In this document: positions 47,227-55,799 of the stretch, one piece after another | Layout: the number at the start of each line of letters is the position of its first letter | Position numbering within the stretch: position 1 is the first letter of the stretch | Assembly (NCBI RefSeq): GCF_023556335.1 | Contig: NZ_JAIKTS010000001.1 | Span: forward strand, 1,054,001-1,118,000 | From: Stenotrophomonas mori | GTDB lineage: Bacteria; Pseudomonadota; Gammaproteobacteria; Xanthomonadales; Xanthomonadaceae | Length of the DNA: 64,000 nt | Reading direction: 5' to 3' | Program-made: the position numbers and the translations under genes | Notes under the pieces: model-generated | Seen by the model: the letters and a program-made list of their open reading frames with translations, nothing else | What the model was told of the DNA's origin: nothing | The model's database searches: none

Positions 47227-48263
47227 CGGCTCCCGCCCCCTGGTCACTGACCGAGAACGCGCCGCTGCAGGCGCTCAACACCTTCCATGTGGCCGCGCGC
47301 GCGCCGCGGCTGCTGCGGATCGCCGATCCGGCCGCGCTTCCGGAGGCGCTGGCCGCGGTCGCGCCGGCGCCGCTGCTGGTGCTCGGCAGCGGCAGCAACG
47401 TGCTGCTGGCCGCGGACCCGGAAGACACCGTGCTGTGCTTCGAGAACCGCGACATCGCCATCCTCGAACACCGTGCCGACCACACCGTGGTCCAGGCCGG
47501 CGCCGGCGTGTCCTGGCACGAACTGGTGCTCTGGTCGCTGGCCGAGGGCCTGTCTGGGCTGGAGAACCTGGCCCTGATCCCCGGCACCGTCGGCGCCGCA
47601 CCGATCCAGAACATCGGCGCCTACGGTGCCCAGGTGGGCGAGTTCATCCAGCTCGTCGACGCCTGGGACACCCGTGACGGCGCCTGGGTGCAGCTGGACC
47701 AGGACGCCTGCCGCTTCGGCTACCGCGACAGCCTGTTCAAGCAGGAGCCCGACCGCTACCTGATCACCGCCGTGCAGTTCCGCCTGCCGCTGCTGAACGA
47801 GCTGCGCCTGGACTATGCCGGCATCCGCGAGGAGCTGCAGGCCATGGGCGTGGAACTGCCGGTGGCCGCCGACGTGGCCAACGCGGTCATCGCCATCCGT
47901 CGCCGCAAGCTGCCCGACCCGGAACGGCTGGGCAACGCCGGCAGCTTCTTCAAGAACCCGATGCTGCCCTGCGAGCAGGCCGAGCTGCTGCAGCACCGCT
48001 ACCCGGAGCTGCCGGTGTTCGACGGCGACAGCGAAGGCCGCCGCAAGCTCTCGGCCGCCTGGATGATCCAGGCCTGCGGCTGGAAGGGCCGGCGCGAGGG
48101 CGATGCCGGGGTGTCGCCCGAGCATGCCCTGGTGCTGGTCAACCACGGCAACGCCAGCGGCGCCGAACTGCTGGCCTTCGCACGCCGCATCTCCGCCTCG
48201 GTGCTGGAGACGTTCGGGGTGCCGATCGAGCCCGAGCCGCGCCTGATCGGTGCGCGCTGGTGA
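47223..48263 (+). CDS. murB: UDP-N-acetylenolpyruvoylglucosamine reductase
   Basis: 346 residues, the type I MurB length. The FAD region begins with [20 protein letters not shown] and [38 protein letters not shown] and FGYRDSLFK (containing the active arginine) follow. The catalytic serine is in [12 protein letters not shown] near residues 238-249, and the final glutamate is in EPEPRLIG. It makes UDP-MurNAc for peptidoglycan. The ATG overlaps the pyrD stop; the earlier open frame is inside pyrD. The stop also overlaps the next gene (GTGA). Confidence 0.97.
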   Translation: MTAPAPWSLTENAPLQALNTFHVAARAPRLLRIADPAALPEALAAVAPAPLLVLGSGSNVLLAADPEDTVLCFENRDIAILEHRADHTVVQAGAGVSWHELVLWSLAEGLSGLENLALIPGTVGAAPIQNIGAYGAQVGEFIQLVDAWDTRDGAWVQLDQDACRFGYRDSLFKQEPDRYLITAVQFRLPLLNELRLDYAGIREELQAMGVELPVAADVANAVIAIRRRKLPDPERLGNAGSFFKNPMLPCEQAELLQHRYPELPVFDGDSEGRRKLSAAWMIQACGWKGRREGDAGVSPEHALVLVNHGNASGAELLAFARRISASVLETFGVPIEPEPRLIGARW

Positions 48264-49165
48264 GCGCGGCCCTCCCGACCGAGGCCCCCGCCCCGGCCCC
48301 GCTGCGCGCCGCCCTGCTGATGTTCGGCAGCGCCATGGCCTTCGGCCTGATGGCCATCGCCATCCGCTATTCCACCCGCTACGTCCCGACCCAGGAAGTG
48401 GCGTTCTTCCGCAACAGCTTCGGCCTGCTGGCCCTGCTGCCGATGCTGCTGCGCCCGGGGCATGCGCCGCTGCGCACGCAACAGCTGCCCCGCTACCTGC
48501 TGCGCAGCGCGATCGGCCTGGCCTCGATGCTGTGCGGCTTCTGGGCACTGGGCCACCTGCCGCTGTCGCAGGCGATCTCGCTGTCCTATTCGACCCCGCT
48601 GTTCGTCACCATCGCCGCCGCGCTGTGGCTGGGCGAGATGGTCCGGGTGCGGCGCTGGGCGGCGGTGATCGCCGGCTTCATCGGCGTGCTGGTCATCGTG
48701 CGTCCCGGCTCCCACGGGTTCCAGGCCGGCAGCCTGATCGCGGTGATGGCCGCCATGCTCAGCGCCCTGGTATCGATCCAGATCAAGCAGCTCACGCGGG
48801 TGGACAGCCCGGACACGGTCGTGTTCTACACCTACGTGTTCTGGGTGCCGCTGTCGCTGCTGCCGGCGCTGTTCGTCTGGGTATGGCCCAGCGGCATCGC
48901 CTGGGCCTACCTGCTGGCCACCGGGATCATGGGCACCATCGGCCAGCTGCTGTGGACGCGGGCGCTCCGGCTCGGCGAGGTGTCCGCGCTGACCCCGATC
49001 AGCTTCACCCAGCTCCCGCTGGTGGTGGTCCTGGGCTGGCTGCTGTTCGACGAGACCCTGGACCGCTGGACGATCCTGGGCGCGGCCATCATCCTGGCCT
49101 CCAATGCCTACATCGCCCACCGCGAAGCCGTGGTCGCCCGCCGCGCCGCACGCGCCGCACGCTGA
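48260..49165 (+). CDS. DMT superfamily transporter, EamA type
   Basis: 301 residues from a GTG that overlaps the murB stop. Ten membrane helices in two EamA repeats. The first contains [20 protein letters not shown], the next helices follow at [19 protein letters not shown], and the second repeat starts near [20 protein letters not shown]. It is probably an exporter of small metabolites. Co-translation with murB is likely. The end carries a short Arg/Ala-rich tail. Confidence 0.85.
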   Translation: MSAALPTEAPAPAPLRAALLMFGSAMAFGLMAIAIRYSTRYVPTQEVAFFRNSFGLLALLPMLLRPGHAPLRTQQLPRYLLRSAIGLASMLCGFWALGHLPLSQAISLSYSTPLFVTIAAALWLGEMVRVRRWAAVIAGFIGVLVIVRPGSHGFQAGSLIAVMAAMLSALVSIQIKQLTRVDSPDTVVFYTYVFWVPLSLLPALFVWVWPSGIAWAYLLATGIMGTIGQLLWTRALRLGEVSALTPISFTQLPLVVVLGWLLFDETLDRWTILGAAIILASNAYIAHREAVVARRAARAAR

Positions 49166-49324
49166 GCCGGTCGACGCCCCGCCCCGCTCCTCGCCCGCCG
49201 GCCGGGACGGGCGTTACCCTAGGCGGGCCGCGAGGACGTCCACGGCAAGCGTCCAGCGGCCCCTGCCGGCGGCGACCGCCGCCACCGCCCCTCTTGCCGC
49301 CCGCCCTCCCGCTGGAACGAACCC

Positions 49325-49996
49325 ATGCGCATCCTGGTGGCCGAAGACGACCACGACATCGCCGCCGGCGTCTGCGCCGCCCTGCAGCGCCAGGGGCACG
49401 CCGTCGACCACGTCGACGACGGCACCCTGGCCGATGCGGCGCTGGCCGCGACCGCCTACGACATGCTGATCCTCGACCTGGGCCTGCCGTCGCTGGAGGG
49501 CAGCGAGGTCCTGCAGCGCCTGCGCCAACGGGGCGACAGCCTGCCGGTGCTGGTGGTCACCGCCCGCGACGGCCTGCAGGAGCGGGTGCGGACCCTGGAC
49601 CTGGGCGCCGACGACTACCTGATCAAGCCGTTCGCCGTCGATGAGCTGGAAGCGCGGGTCCGCGCGCAGCTGCGCCGCGTCACCAGCAACGGTCAGCCGG
49701 AACTGCGCATCGGCCGGCTGCGCCTGGACCTTCCCGGACACCGGGTGTGGATGAACGCCGACGTTCTGGAGCTCACCGCGCGCGAGTTCGGCCTGCTGGC
49801 CGCGCTGGCCATGCGCCAGGACCGCATCAGTTCGCGCGCGCAGCTGGTCGAGGCGTTGTGCAGCTGGGACGAGGAACTGACCGACAACGGCCTGGACATC
49901 GCCCTGCACCGGCTGCGGCGCAAGCTGCGCCCGGGCGGCATGGGCATACGCACGGTGCGCGGCCTCGGCTACATGCTGGAGGAAAGCGCCGAATGA
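49325..49996 (+). CDS. OmpR-family response regulator (TctD/QseB-like)
   Basis: 223 residues. The receiver domain has D51 as phosphate acceptor in LILDLGLPSLEGSEVL and K101 in DDYLIKPFAVDELEARV. The C-terminal winged helix begins with LRIGRLRLDLPGHRVW and ends with LHRLRRKLRPGGMGIRTVRG. It should bind DNA as a dimer when phosphorylated by the partner kinase. It overlaps the kinase gene by four bases. Target genes are not evident; no tricarboxylate transporter is nearby. Confidence 0.93.
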   Translation: MRILVAEDDHDIAAGVCAALQRQGHAVDHVDDGTLADAALAATAYDMLILDLGLPSLEGSEVLQRLRQRGDSLPVLVVTARDGLQERVRTLDLGADDYLIKPFAVDELEARVRAQLRRVTSNGQPELRIGRLRLDLPGHRVWMNADVLELTAREFGLLAALAMRQDRISSRAQLVEALCSWDEELTDNGLDIALHRLRRKLRPGGMGIRTVRGLGYMLEESAE

Positions 49997-51378
49997 GCAC
50001 CCGCCGGCCGAGCCTGCGCGGCCGCCTGCTGGCGTTCCTGGCGCTGCCGATGCTGGCGCTGCTGCTGCTCAACGCGGTGATCACCTACCGGATCGCGCTG
50101 GCCTATTCCAACCACCTGCACGACCGCAACCTGCTGGACGACGCGCAGTCGTTCGCGCGCATGCTGCAGACCATGCCGCGCAGCGACCAGCTGTCGCCGC
50201 AGGCGCGCTTCCTGCTCGAGTACGATCCGGACGGCCACAGCTACTTCAACGTCGAAAGCCTCCACCACGGCAGCGTGGTCAGCAACACCGACTTCACCGC
50301 GATCCCCGGCGCGCGGCACTGCCTGGCCAGCTCGCCGGCGCTCTACAGCACCCACCTGAACCACCAGAAGGTACGCCTGGCCACGGTCTGCATCGCCAAC
50401 GTGGGCGAACCCGGCGACCAGCTGGTGGTCACGGTCGGCGAGACCTATGCCGACCGCCGCCAGCGCGCGCAGGAGATCCTGCTGATCACCATCCCGATGA
50501 TGACGCTGCTGATGCTCTGCGTCGGCGCCCTGGTCTGGCTCGGCGTCAACCACGGGCTGCGCATCCTGCAGCCGCTGACGCGGCGGCTGGCCGAGCGCAA
50601 CCATGGGCTGGCGCCGATCTCCAGCCCGGACGTGCCGCGCGAGATCCTGCCGTTGATCGAGACCATCGACGGCCTGTTCGGCCGGCTCGCGGAGATGATC
50701 GCGCTGCAGGACCGCTTCATCGCCGATGCCGCGCACCAGCTGCGCAGCCCGCTGGCCGGCATCAGCCTGCATGTGGACCGTGCGCTGAATGCCGGCGACG
50801 CGGCCACCCGCAACGACGCGCTGGAACACGTCCGCCGCCTCAACCAGCGCACCGCGCGGGTCTCCGGCCAGCTGCTGGCGCTGACCCGCGCCCAGACCTC
50901 GCCGACGGTGGTGGAACCGCTGGCGCTGGACGTGCTGGTGCCGGAGTGGGTGGCCGCGCGGGTTCCCGAGGCGATCCGCGCCGGAGTCGACCTGGGCTAC
51001 CAGCCCCCGGCCGGACCGGCGCGGGTACAGGGCTACGCCCCGGCGCTGCAGGAAGCACTGGACAACCTGATCGACAATGCCCTGCGCTATGCCGGGCGCG
51101 GCGCCACGGTCACCGTGGGGCTGAGCACGGCCGCGGATGCGCGCGTGGAGCTGTACGTGGAGGACGACGGCCCGGGGGTCCCGGACGCGGCCATGCCGCG
51201 GCTGGGCGAACGCTTCTACCGGGTCGCCGGCGCCACCGCCAGCGGCACCGGGCTGGGGCTGGCGATCGCCCGCGAGGCGGTCGAGCACATCCAGGGCAGC
51301 CTGCACTACCAGGCCGCGCTCCCGCGGGGCCTGAAGGTCTCCATCCTGCTGCCGCGGCTGCCCGCCGATCCCCCCTAG
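49993..51378 (+). CDS. Sensor histidine kinase with 2CSK_N domain (TctE/QseC-like)
   Basis: 461 residues. A first membrane helix is at about residues 11-33 (RLLAFLALPMLALLLLNAVI). A periplasmic 2CSK_N sensing domain follows, then a second helix (LITIPMMTLLMLCVGALVWL near 165-185). The phospho-accepting histidine is H248 in FIADAAHQLRSPLAGI. The ATP-binding domain shows EALDNLIDNALRYA, DDGPGVPDAAM and GTGLGLAIAREAVEH. It phosphorylates the response regulator encoded upstream; the signal is unknown. The start ATG overlaps the regulator stop. Confidence 0.93.
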   Translation: MSTRRPSLRGRLLAFLALPMLALLLLNAVITYRIALAYSNHLHDRNLLDDAQSFARMLQTMPRSDQLSPQARFLLEYDPDGHSYFNVESLHHGSVVSNTDFTAIPGARHCLASSPALYSTHLNHQKVRLATVCIANVGEPGDQLVVTVGETYADRRQRAQEILLITIPMMTLLMLCVGALVWLGVNHGLRILQPLTRRLAERNHGLAPISSPDVPREILPLIETIDGLFGRLAEMIALQDRFIADAAHQLRSPLAGISLHVDRALNAGDAATRNDALEHVRRLNQRTARVSGQLLALTRAQTSPTVVEPLALDVLVPEWVAARVPEAIRAGVDLGYQPPAGPARVQGYAPALQEALDNLIDNALRYAGRGATVTVGLSTAADARVELYVEDDGPGVPDAAMPRLGERFYRVAGATASGTGLGLAIAREAVEHIQGSLHYQAALPRGLKVSILLPRLPADPP

Positions 51379-51487
51379 CGCCGGGTGCCAGGTGAACGGC
51401 AGCCTGCGCCGGCCACGGGCTGAAAGGCTGGCGAAAACGCCGGCTGCGATTCTTCCGGCCACCCTGCAACGAGATGAATGTGCCGCG

Positions 51488-52321
51488 ATGTCCGGATCCC
51501 AGGAATTTTTCTTCGAAGGTGGCCGCAAGGGCGTCCTGCTGATCCATGGACTGACCGGCACGCCGATGGAGATGCGCCTGCTGGGCAAGGGGCTGGCCAA
51601 CGCCGGCTACACCGTGCACGGGCTCCAGCTCCCCGGCCACTGCGGCGATGCCGATGCGCTGGTCGCCACCACCTGGGAGGACTGGTACGCCGGGGTCGAG
51701 CAGGCCGCCGAAGCGCTGCGCGCGCGCGTGGACACGCTGTTCGTCGGCGGCCTGTCGATGGGCGCGGTGCTGGCACTGGCGCTGGCCGCCCAGCGCCCGG
51801 AACTGGTCGCCGGCGTCGGGGTGTACGGCGCCACCTTCCGCTACGACGGCTGGAACATCCCGGCGGTGGCGCGGCTGGCATTCCTGCTGCCGCTGTTCAA
51901 GCGCCTGGGCATCGGCCGGCACCGGATGTTCATGGAGGAGCCCCCCTACGGCCTGCGTGACGAACGCATCCGTGCCCAGGTCAGCGCCGCGATGCTCGCC
52001 GGCGACAGCGCCGCCGCCGGGCTGCCCGGCAACCCCTGGCCGGCGCTGGCCGAGATGTACCGGCTCTCGGCATGGGTGAAGCCGCGCCTGCCGCAGGTCG
52101 TCGCCCCCTGCCTGATCGCGCATGCGCGCGAGGACGACATCGCCAGCCTCGGCAATGCCCGGCTGGTCGCCGCGCGGGTTACCGGCCCCACCCGGACGCT
52201 GATCCTGGACAACAGCTACCACATGATCACCATCGACCGCGAGCGGCGCCTGCTGATCGAACATAGCGCCCGCTTCTTCGATGCCATCGCCAGCGGCCAG
52301 CCCTTGGCCGACGCCGCCTGA
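51488..52321 (+). CDS. Alpha/beta-hydrolase, carboxylesterase (Est30-like)
   Basis: 277 residues. The oxyanion segment VLLIHGLTGTPMEMRLLGKG and the nucleophile elbow GLSMGAVLAL (S90) are clear. The acid is likely in AHAREDDIASL and the histidine in DNSYHMITIDRER. This is the pattern of the Est30 carboxylesterase family. The ATG at 51488 is preferred; an ATG 32 codons earlier has an Arg/Ala-rich lead-in. It begins a four-gene run with overlapping start-stop codons: esterase, two SMR-like proteins, DegT enzyme. Its part in that run may be to hydrolyse an ester of the compound made or moved, but this is inference. Confidence 0.88.
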   Translation: MSGSQEFFFEGGRKGVLLIHGLTGTPMEMRLLGKGLANAGYTVHGLQLPGHCGDADALVATTWEDWYAGVEQAAEALRARVDTLFVGGLSMGAVLALALAAQRPELVAGVGVYGATFRYDGWNIPAVARLAFLLPLFKRLGIGRHRMFMEEPPYGLRDERIRAQVSAAMLAGDSAAAGLPGNPWPALAEMYRLSAWVKPRLPQVVAPCLIAHAREDDIASLGNARLVAARVTGPTRTLILDNSYHMITIDRERRLLIEHSARFFDAIASGQPLADAA

Positions 52322-52680
52322 TGTCCCCGCTGGTCATCACCCTGTGGCTGCTGAACGTGCTGCTGGACACCGGCGGGCAGCTTGCATTCAAGGCCGCGGC
52401 CGCCGACCCGGACGCCGGCGAAGGCATCGCCCGCTGGAAACACATGCTGTCGCGGCCCTGGCTGGGGCTGGGCATCGCCTGCTACGTGCTCGAGTTCGTG
52501 GCGTGGATCGCCTTCCTGTCGCTGGTGCCGCTGTCGCGCGGCGTCCTGCTCGGCTCGATCAACATCGTCGCGCTGATGATCGCCGGCCGCCTGCTGTTCA
52601 AGGAACGCCTGACCCGCCTGCGGGTGGCCGGGATGCTGCTGGTGAGCCTGGGCGTGGCGGTGGTGGGGGTGGCCGGATGA
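52321..52680 (+). CDS. SMR/EamA-like four-helix transporter subunit, first of a pair
   Basis: 119 residues, four membrane helices (near 5-22, 46-70, 75-93 and 98-118). It resembles the SMR fold as used by ArnE, with LLDTGGQLAFKAAA in helix 1 and PLSRGVLLGSINIVALMIAG in helix 3. The start overlaps the esterase stop (TGATG). It forms a pair with the next gene, just as ArnE and ArnF form a lipid-carrier flippase, so the two may work as a heterodimer that moves a lipid-linked compound across the inner membrane. Confidence 0.78.
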   Translation: MSPLVITLWLLNVLLDTGGQLAFKAAAADPDAGEGIARWKHMLSRPWLGLGIACYVLEFVAWIAFLSLVPLSRGVLLGSINIVALMIAGRLLFKERLTRLRVAGMLLVSLGVAVVGVAG

Positions 52681-53084
52681 GGCGCCTGTACCTGGTCGGT
52701 TTCCCGCTGCTGATGGCCTTCGACACCTTCGCGCAGCTGTGCTTCAAGCTCGCCGGCGACGGCGCGCTGCCGGTGGAGGCGAATGCCGCCTGGGTGCTGC
52801 GGGTGCTGGCCCAGCCCTGGGTCTATGGCGCCATCCTCGGTTATGTCGGTGCCTTCTTCACCTGGATGAGCCTGCTCAAGCATGCGCCGATCGGCCCGGC
52901 GTTCGCCGCCTCGCACCTGGAGGTGGTCAGCGTGCTGCTGCTCTCGGCCTGGCTGCTGCACGAGCCGGTCGGACCGCTGCACCTGCTGGGCGCGGCGCTG
53001 ATCGTGGCCGGCATCGTCTGCCTGGGCGTGGCCGAGTCGGACGACCCGCACGCGCCGGCCGCGGCCGCCGGCGACCCCGGATGA
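52677..53084 (+). CDS. SMR/EamA-like four-helix transporter subunit, second of a pair
   Basis: 135 residues, four membrane helices. The first contains GFPLLMAFDTFAQLCFKLAG, the second and third WVYGAILGYVGAFFTWMSLL and APIGPAFAASHLEVVSVLLL, the fourth LHLLGAALIVAGIVCLGVAE. A short polar tail is added (DDPHAPAAAAGDPG). The first half has the FAQLCFKLAG segment that matches the GGQLAFKAAA segment of the first subunit. It overlaps the first subunit and the DegT gene by four bases each. Confidence 0.78.
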   Translation: MRRLYLVGFPLLMAFDTFAQLCFKLAGDGALPVEANAAWVLRVLAQPWVYGAILGYVGAFFTWMSLLKHAPIGPAFAASHLEVVSVLLLSAWLLHEPVGPLHLLGAALIVAGIVCLGVAESDDPHAPAAAAGDPG

Positions 53085-54295
53085 ACCGGCGCTTCCCCGG
53101 CGAGCTGCCGCCCACCGCGGGCCTCCCGCTGCGCTGGCGGGACTTCCTGCCCGGCCCCGCGCCCCTGGAACGGACGCTGGCCGGGCTGTTCGACACCCCG
53201 CCGATGCAGCTGGAATGCTCGGGCACCTCGGCACTGCGCATCGCCCTGCAGGCCCTGCAGCAGCGGCAACCGCAGCGCCGGGGGGTCATCGTACCGGCCT
53301 ATACCTGCCCGCTGGTGGCCATCGCCGTGCACAGCCTCGGCCTGGAGCCGCGCCTGTGCGACCTGGCGCCGGGGCACTTCGATTTCGACCCTGACGCACT
53401 GGCCGCCCTCTGCGATGCGGACACGCTGGCGGTGGTCCCGACCCATCTCGGCGGCCGGGTCGCCGACGTGGAGCGCGCCTGCGCCATCGCCGCCCGCCAC
53501 GGCGCGTTCGTGGTCGAGGATGCCGCGCAGGCACTGGGCGCCCTCGACCATGGGCGCAGCGTCGGCCTGCGTGGCGATGTCGGCCTCTTCAGCCTCGCCG
53601 CCGGCAAGGGCCTGAGCCTGTTCGAAGGCGGGCTGCTGCTCACCCGCGATTCCGAGCTGCGCGAGGCGCTGGCGCACGCCTCGCGGACGCAGGCCGGGAG
53701 CGACTGGCGATGGGAACTGCGGCGCAGCGTGGAACTGCTCGGGCTGGCCGCCTGCTACCGGCCTTCGCTGTTGCCGCTGGTCTACGGCCGGCCGCTGCGC
53801 CGCGCGCTGGCCGCCGGCGATCCGGAGGAAGCGGTCGGCGACGTGTTTCCGCTGCGGATCCCGCAGCATCGCGTCGGCCGCTGGCGGCGCGGCATCGGCC
53901 ATCGCGCCGCGGCCCGCCTGCCCGCATTCCTGGCGCAGGGCCGCGTCCGCGCGCGGCACTGGAAAGAGCGGCTGCGCGCCCTGCCCGGACTGCAGGTGCA
54001 CGACGACCGGCCGGACACGCAGGGCGTCTGGCCGGTCCTGATGCTGCAGCTGCCCGACGCCGCCCGGCGCGACGCCGCACTGGCACGCCTGTGGACGCGC
54101 GGGCTGGGCGTGAGCCGCATGTTCATCCATGCCCTGCCCGACTACGCCTACCTGCGCGGCATCGTGCCGGCCATGGACATGCCCAACGCACGCGATTTCG
54201 CCGCACGCACGCTGACCATCGGCAACAGCCCCTGGCTGGACGAGGCCCGCTTCGAGGCCATCGTCGAGGAACTGCGCGCCGTGCTTGCCGCGTAG
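53081..54295 (+). CDS. DegT/DnrJ/EryC1/StrS-type PLP enzyme (sugar aminotransferase family)
   Basis: 404 residues. The cofactor lysine is K176 in LAAGKGLSLFEGGLLL, with FVVEDAAQALGALDHGRSVG just before it. The first domain begins with PMQLECSGTSALRIALQALQ, and PAYTCPLVAIAVHSLGLEP follows. Family members transfer amino groups to NDP-keto sugars or perform dehydrations. ArnB, which makes aminoarabinose, belongs here and works with ArnE/F, the pair resembled by the two genes upstream. Sugar-nucleotide genes are not present, so the substrate is open. It is the last gene of its run, converging on the repeat region. Confidence 0.85.
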   Translation: MNRRFPGELPPTAGLPLRWRDFLPGPAPLERTLAGLFDTPPMQLECSGTSALRIALQALQQRQPQRRGVIVPAYTCPLVAIAVHSLGLEPRLCDLAPGHFDFDPDALAALCDADTLAVVPTHLGGRVADVERACAIAARHGAFVVEDAAQALGALDHGRSVGLRGDVGLFSLAAGKGLSLFEGGLLLTRDSELREALAHASRTQAGSDWRWELRRSVELLGLAACYRPSLLPLVYGRPLRRALAAGDPEEAVGDVFPLRIPQHRVGRWRRGIGHRAAARLPAFLAQGRVRARHWKERLRALPGLQVHDDRPDTQGVWPVLMLQLPDAARRDAALARLWTRGLGVSRMFIHALPDYAYLRGIVPAMDMPNARDFAARTLTIGNSPWLDEARFEAIVEELRAVLAA

Positions 54296-54335
54296 CGGCA
54301 GGGCCATGCCTGCATTCCCCGCCATGGACGGCATG

Positions 54336-54783
54336 GTAGAGCGGGGCCACGCCCCGCTGGGGCAGTACCGGCCGGGCCCGCCGGGCGCTGTCCAGCGCTA
54401 CAGGTCCACGCACGGAGGCTGTGCATGGTCGTGCCCGGCCAGAACCTGCTCGATGTACTCCGCACCCACCTCGTAGACACGGGGCCGCCATTCCGCGTGC
54501 CACGCGCAGGCAGCTCTCCCTGCTCTTATAGAGCGGGGCCACGCCCCGCTGGGGCAGTACCGACCGGCCCGCCGGGCGCTGCCCGGCGCTACAGGCCCGC
54601 GCACGGAGGCTGTGCGTGGTCGTGTTCGACCAGAACCTGCTCGATGTACTCCGCACCCACCTCGTAGACGCGGGCCCGCCATTCCACATACCGCGCGCAG
54701 GCAGCTCTCCCTGCTCTTGTAGAGCAGGGCCACACCCCGCTGGGGCAGTACCGACCGGCCCGCCGGGCGCTGCCCGGCGCTAC
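54336..54783. repeat. 191-bp tandem repeat with GTAG-type palindromes
   Basis: Three copies of a 65-66-bp palindromic module start at 54336, 54528 and 54719. Each has GTAG (or ATAG) then AGCGGGGC-CAC-GCCCCGCT (variant in copy 3), and ends with CTAC (54398, 54589, 54780). Between copies lie 126-bp spacers (54402-54527, 54593-54718) about nine-tenths identical to each other. The unit is therefore 191-192 bp. On the minus strand each CTA is a TAG stop; the third is the real stop of the desaturase gene, and the first 50 bp or so of each spacer resemble that gene's 3' end. The GTAG heads fit the Stenotrophomonas GTAG repeat class. Confidence 0.9.
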
Positions 54784-55799
54784 AGGTTCGCGGGCGGGGG
54801 CTGTGCGTCGTCGTGTTCGACAGGCACCGGCTCGCAGTCCTCGCTGAAGGCCACTTCGCCGAACTTCCAGCCCAGCGGCCGCCGCACCGTGCCCCAGAAG
54901 CGGCGCACCGCATGCCATTGCATGGCGAACACCCCGCGCTGGTTGTCGGCGTCCACCACCGGGTCGGCCACGCCGGTCGGACGGATCGGCTCGCCGTACA
55001 GCGCGGTGCCGAACAGCACGTCCCAGAAGGCGAATACCTGGCCGAAGTTGCAGTCGTGCAGGCCCGGGCGCTGCGGGTCGACCACCATGTGGTGCAGGCG
55101 GTGGAAGATCGGGTCGACCACCAGCCGGCTGCCCCAGCGGCCGAGCCCGAAGCGGACATTGGTGTGCGAATAGTTCTGCACCAGCTCGCCGATCAGCATC
55201 AGTGCGGCGAACTCGTCGGCCTCGACCCCCGCCAGCAGCGCCACCCCGGCCAGGATCAGCGACTGCAGCATGCCGTCGAGCCAGCTTCCGCGGTCGTTCG
55301 ACCAGCAGCTCAGCTGGCGCTGGCTGTGGTGCAGGCTGTGCAGCGCCCACCACCACGGAATCGCATGCTGGGCCCGGTGCATCCAGTAATAGACGAAGTC
55401 GTACAGCAGGTAGTACACCGCGAACAGCACCCAGGGATGCTGCTGGAACCACGGCACCCACGCCCGCAGTCCATGCGGCCCCTGCACCGCCTCGGCGTCG
55501 CCGCCCAGGCTGGCCAGGGGCGCCAGCACCAGGTAGCTGAACAACGGGAACAACCCCAGCAGCATCAGCAGCGTATAGGTACGGTCCACCCGGGTCAGGC
55601 GCCGGTCGCGCCAGCGCTCGGCCGGCCACAGGCTTTCCAGCGGGCGCAGCACGCCGGCGATCAGCAGCAGCTGGGCGGCGGTCAGCAGCAGCGCCAGGGC
55701 GATGTCGTGCGGGTCGTCGTGCCGTCCCAGGCGCTGCAGCACCGGGGTGACCAGGTGCTCGGCCAGCCAGGCCACCGGCATCCAGGCATGCGGATCCAT
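54780..55799 (-). CDS. Fatty-acid hydroxylase / sterol desaturase superfamily membrane protein
   Basis: 339 residues, several membrane helices (near 33-52, 75-98, 122-140). The di-iron histidine clusters are present: HRAQH at 141-145, LHSLHH at 153-158 and FHRLHH further on, with an extra NYSHTN. This superfamily hydroxylates or desaturates lipids with O2. The C-terminus ends VPVEHDDAQPPPANL and overlaps the tandem repeat. It is the last gene of a seven-gene leftward operon and starts one base from the preceding stop. Its likely job there is to modify the lipid chain. Confidence 0.87.
   Translation of the reverse strand: MDPHAWMPVAWLAEHLVTPVLQRLGRHDDPHDIALALLLTAAQLLLIAGVLRPLESLWPAERWRDRRLTRVDRTYTLLMLLGLFPLFSYLVLAPLASLGGDAEAVQGPHGLRAWVPWFQQHPWVLFAVYYLLYDFVYYWMHRAQHAIPWWWALHSLHHSQRQLSCWSNDRGSWLDGMLQSLILAGVALLAGVEADEFAALMLIGELVQNYSHTNVRFGLGRWGSRLVVDPIFHRLHHMVVDPQRPGLHDCNFGQVFAFWDVLFGTALYGEPIRPTGVADPVVDADNQRGVFAMQWHAVRRFWGTVRRPLGWKFGEVAFSEDCEPVPVEHDDAQPPPANL

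Noticed and set aside
54398-55629. Extended minus-strand frames reading from the tandem repeat into the desaturase gene in other frames
   Set aside because: They join repeat spacer to out-of-frame desaturase sequence; only the frame ending at 54780 carries the histidine clusters.
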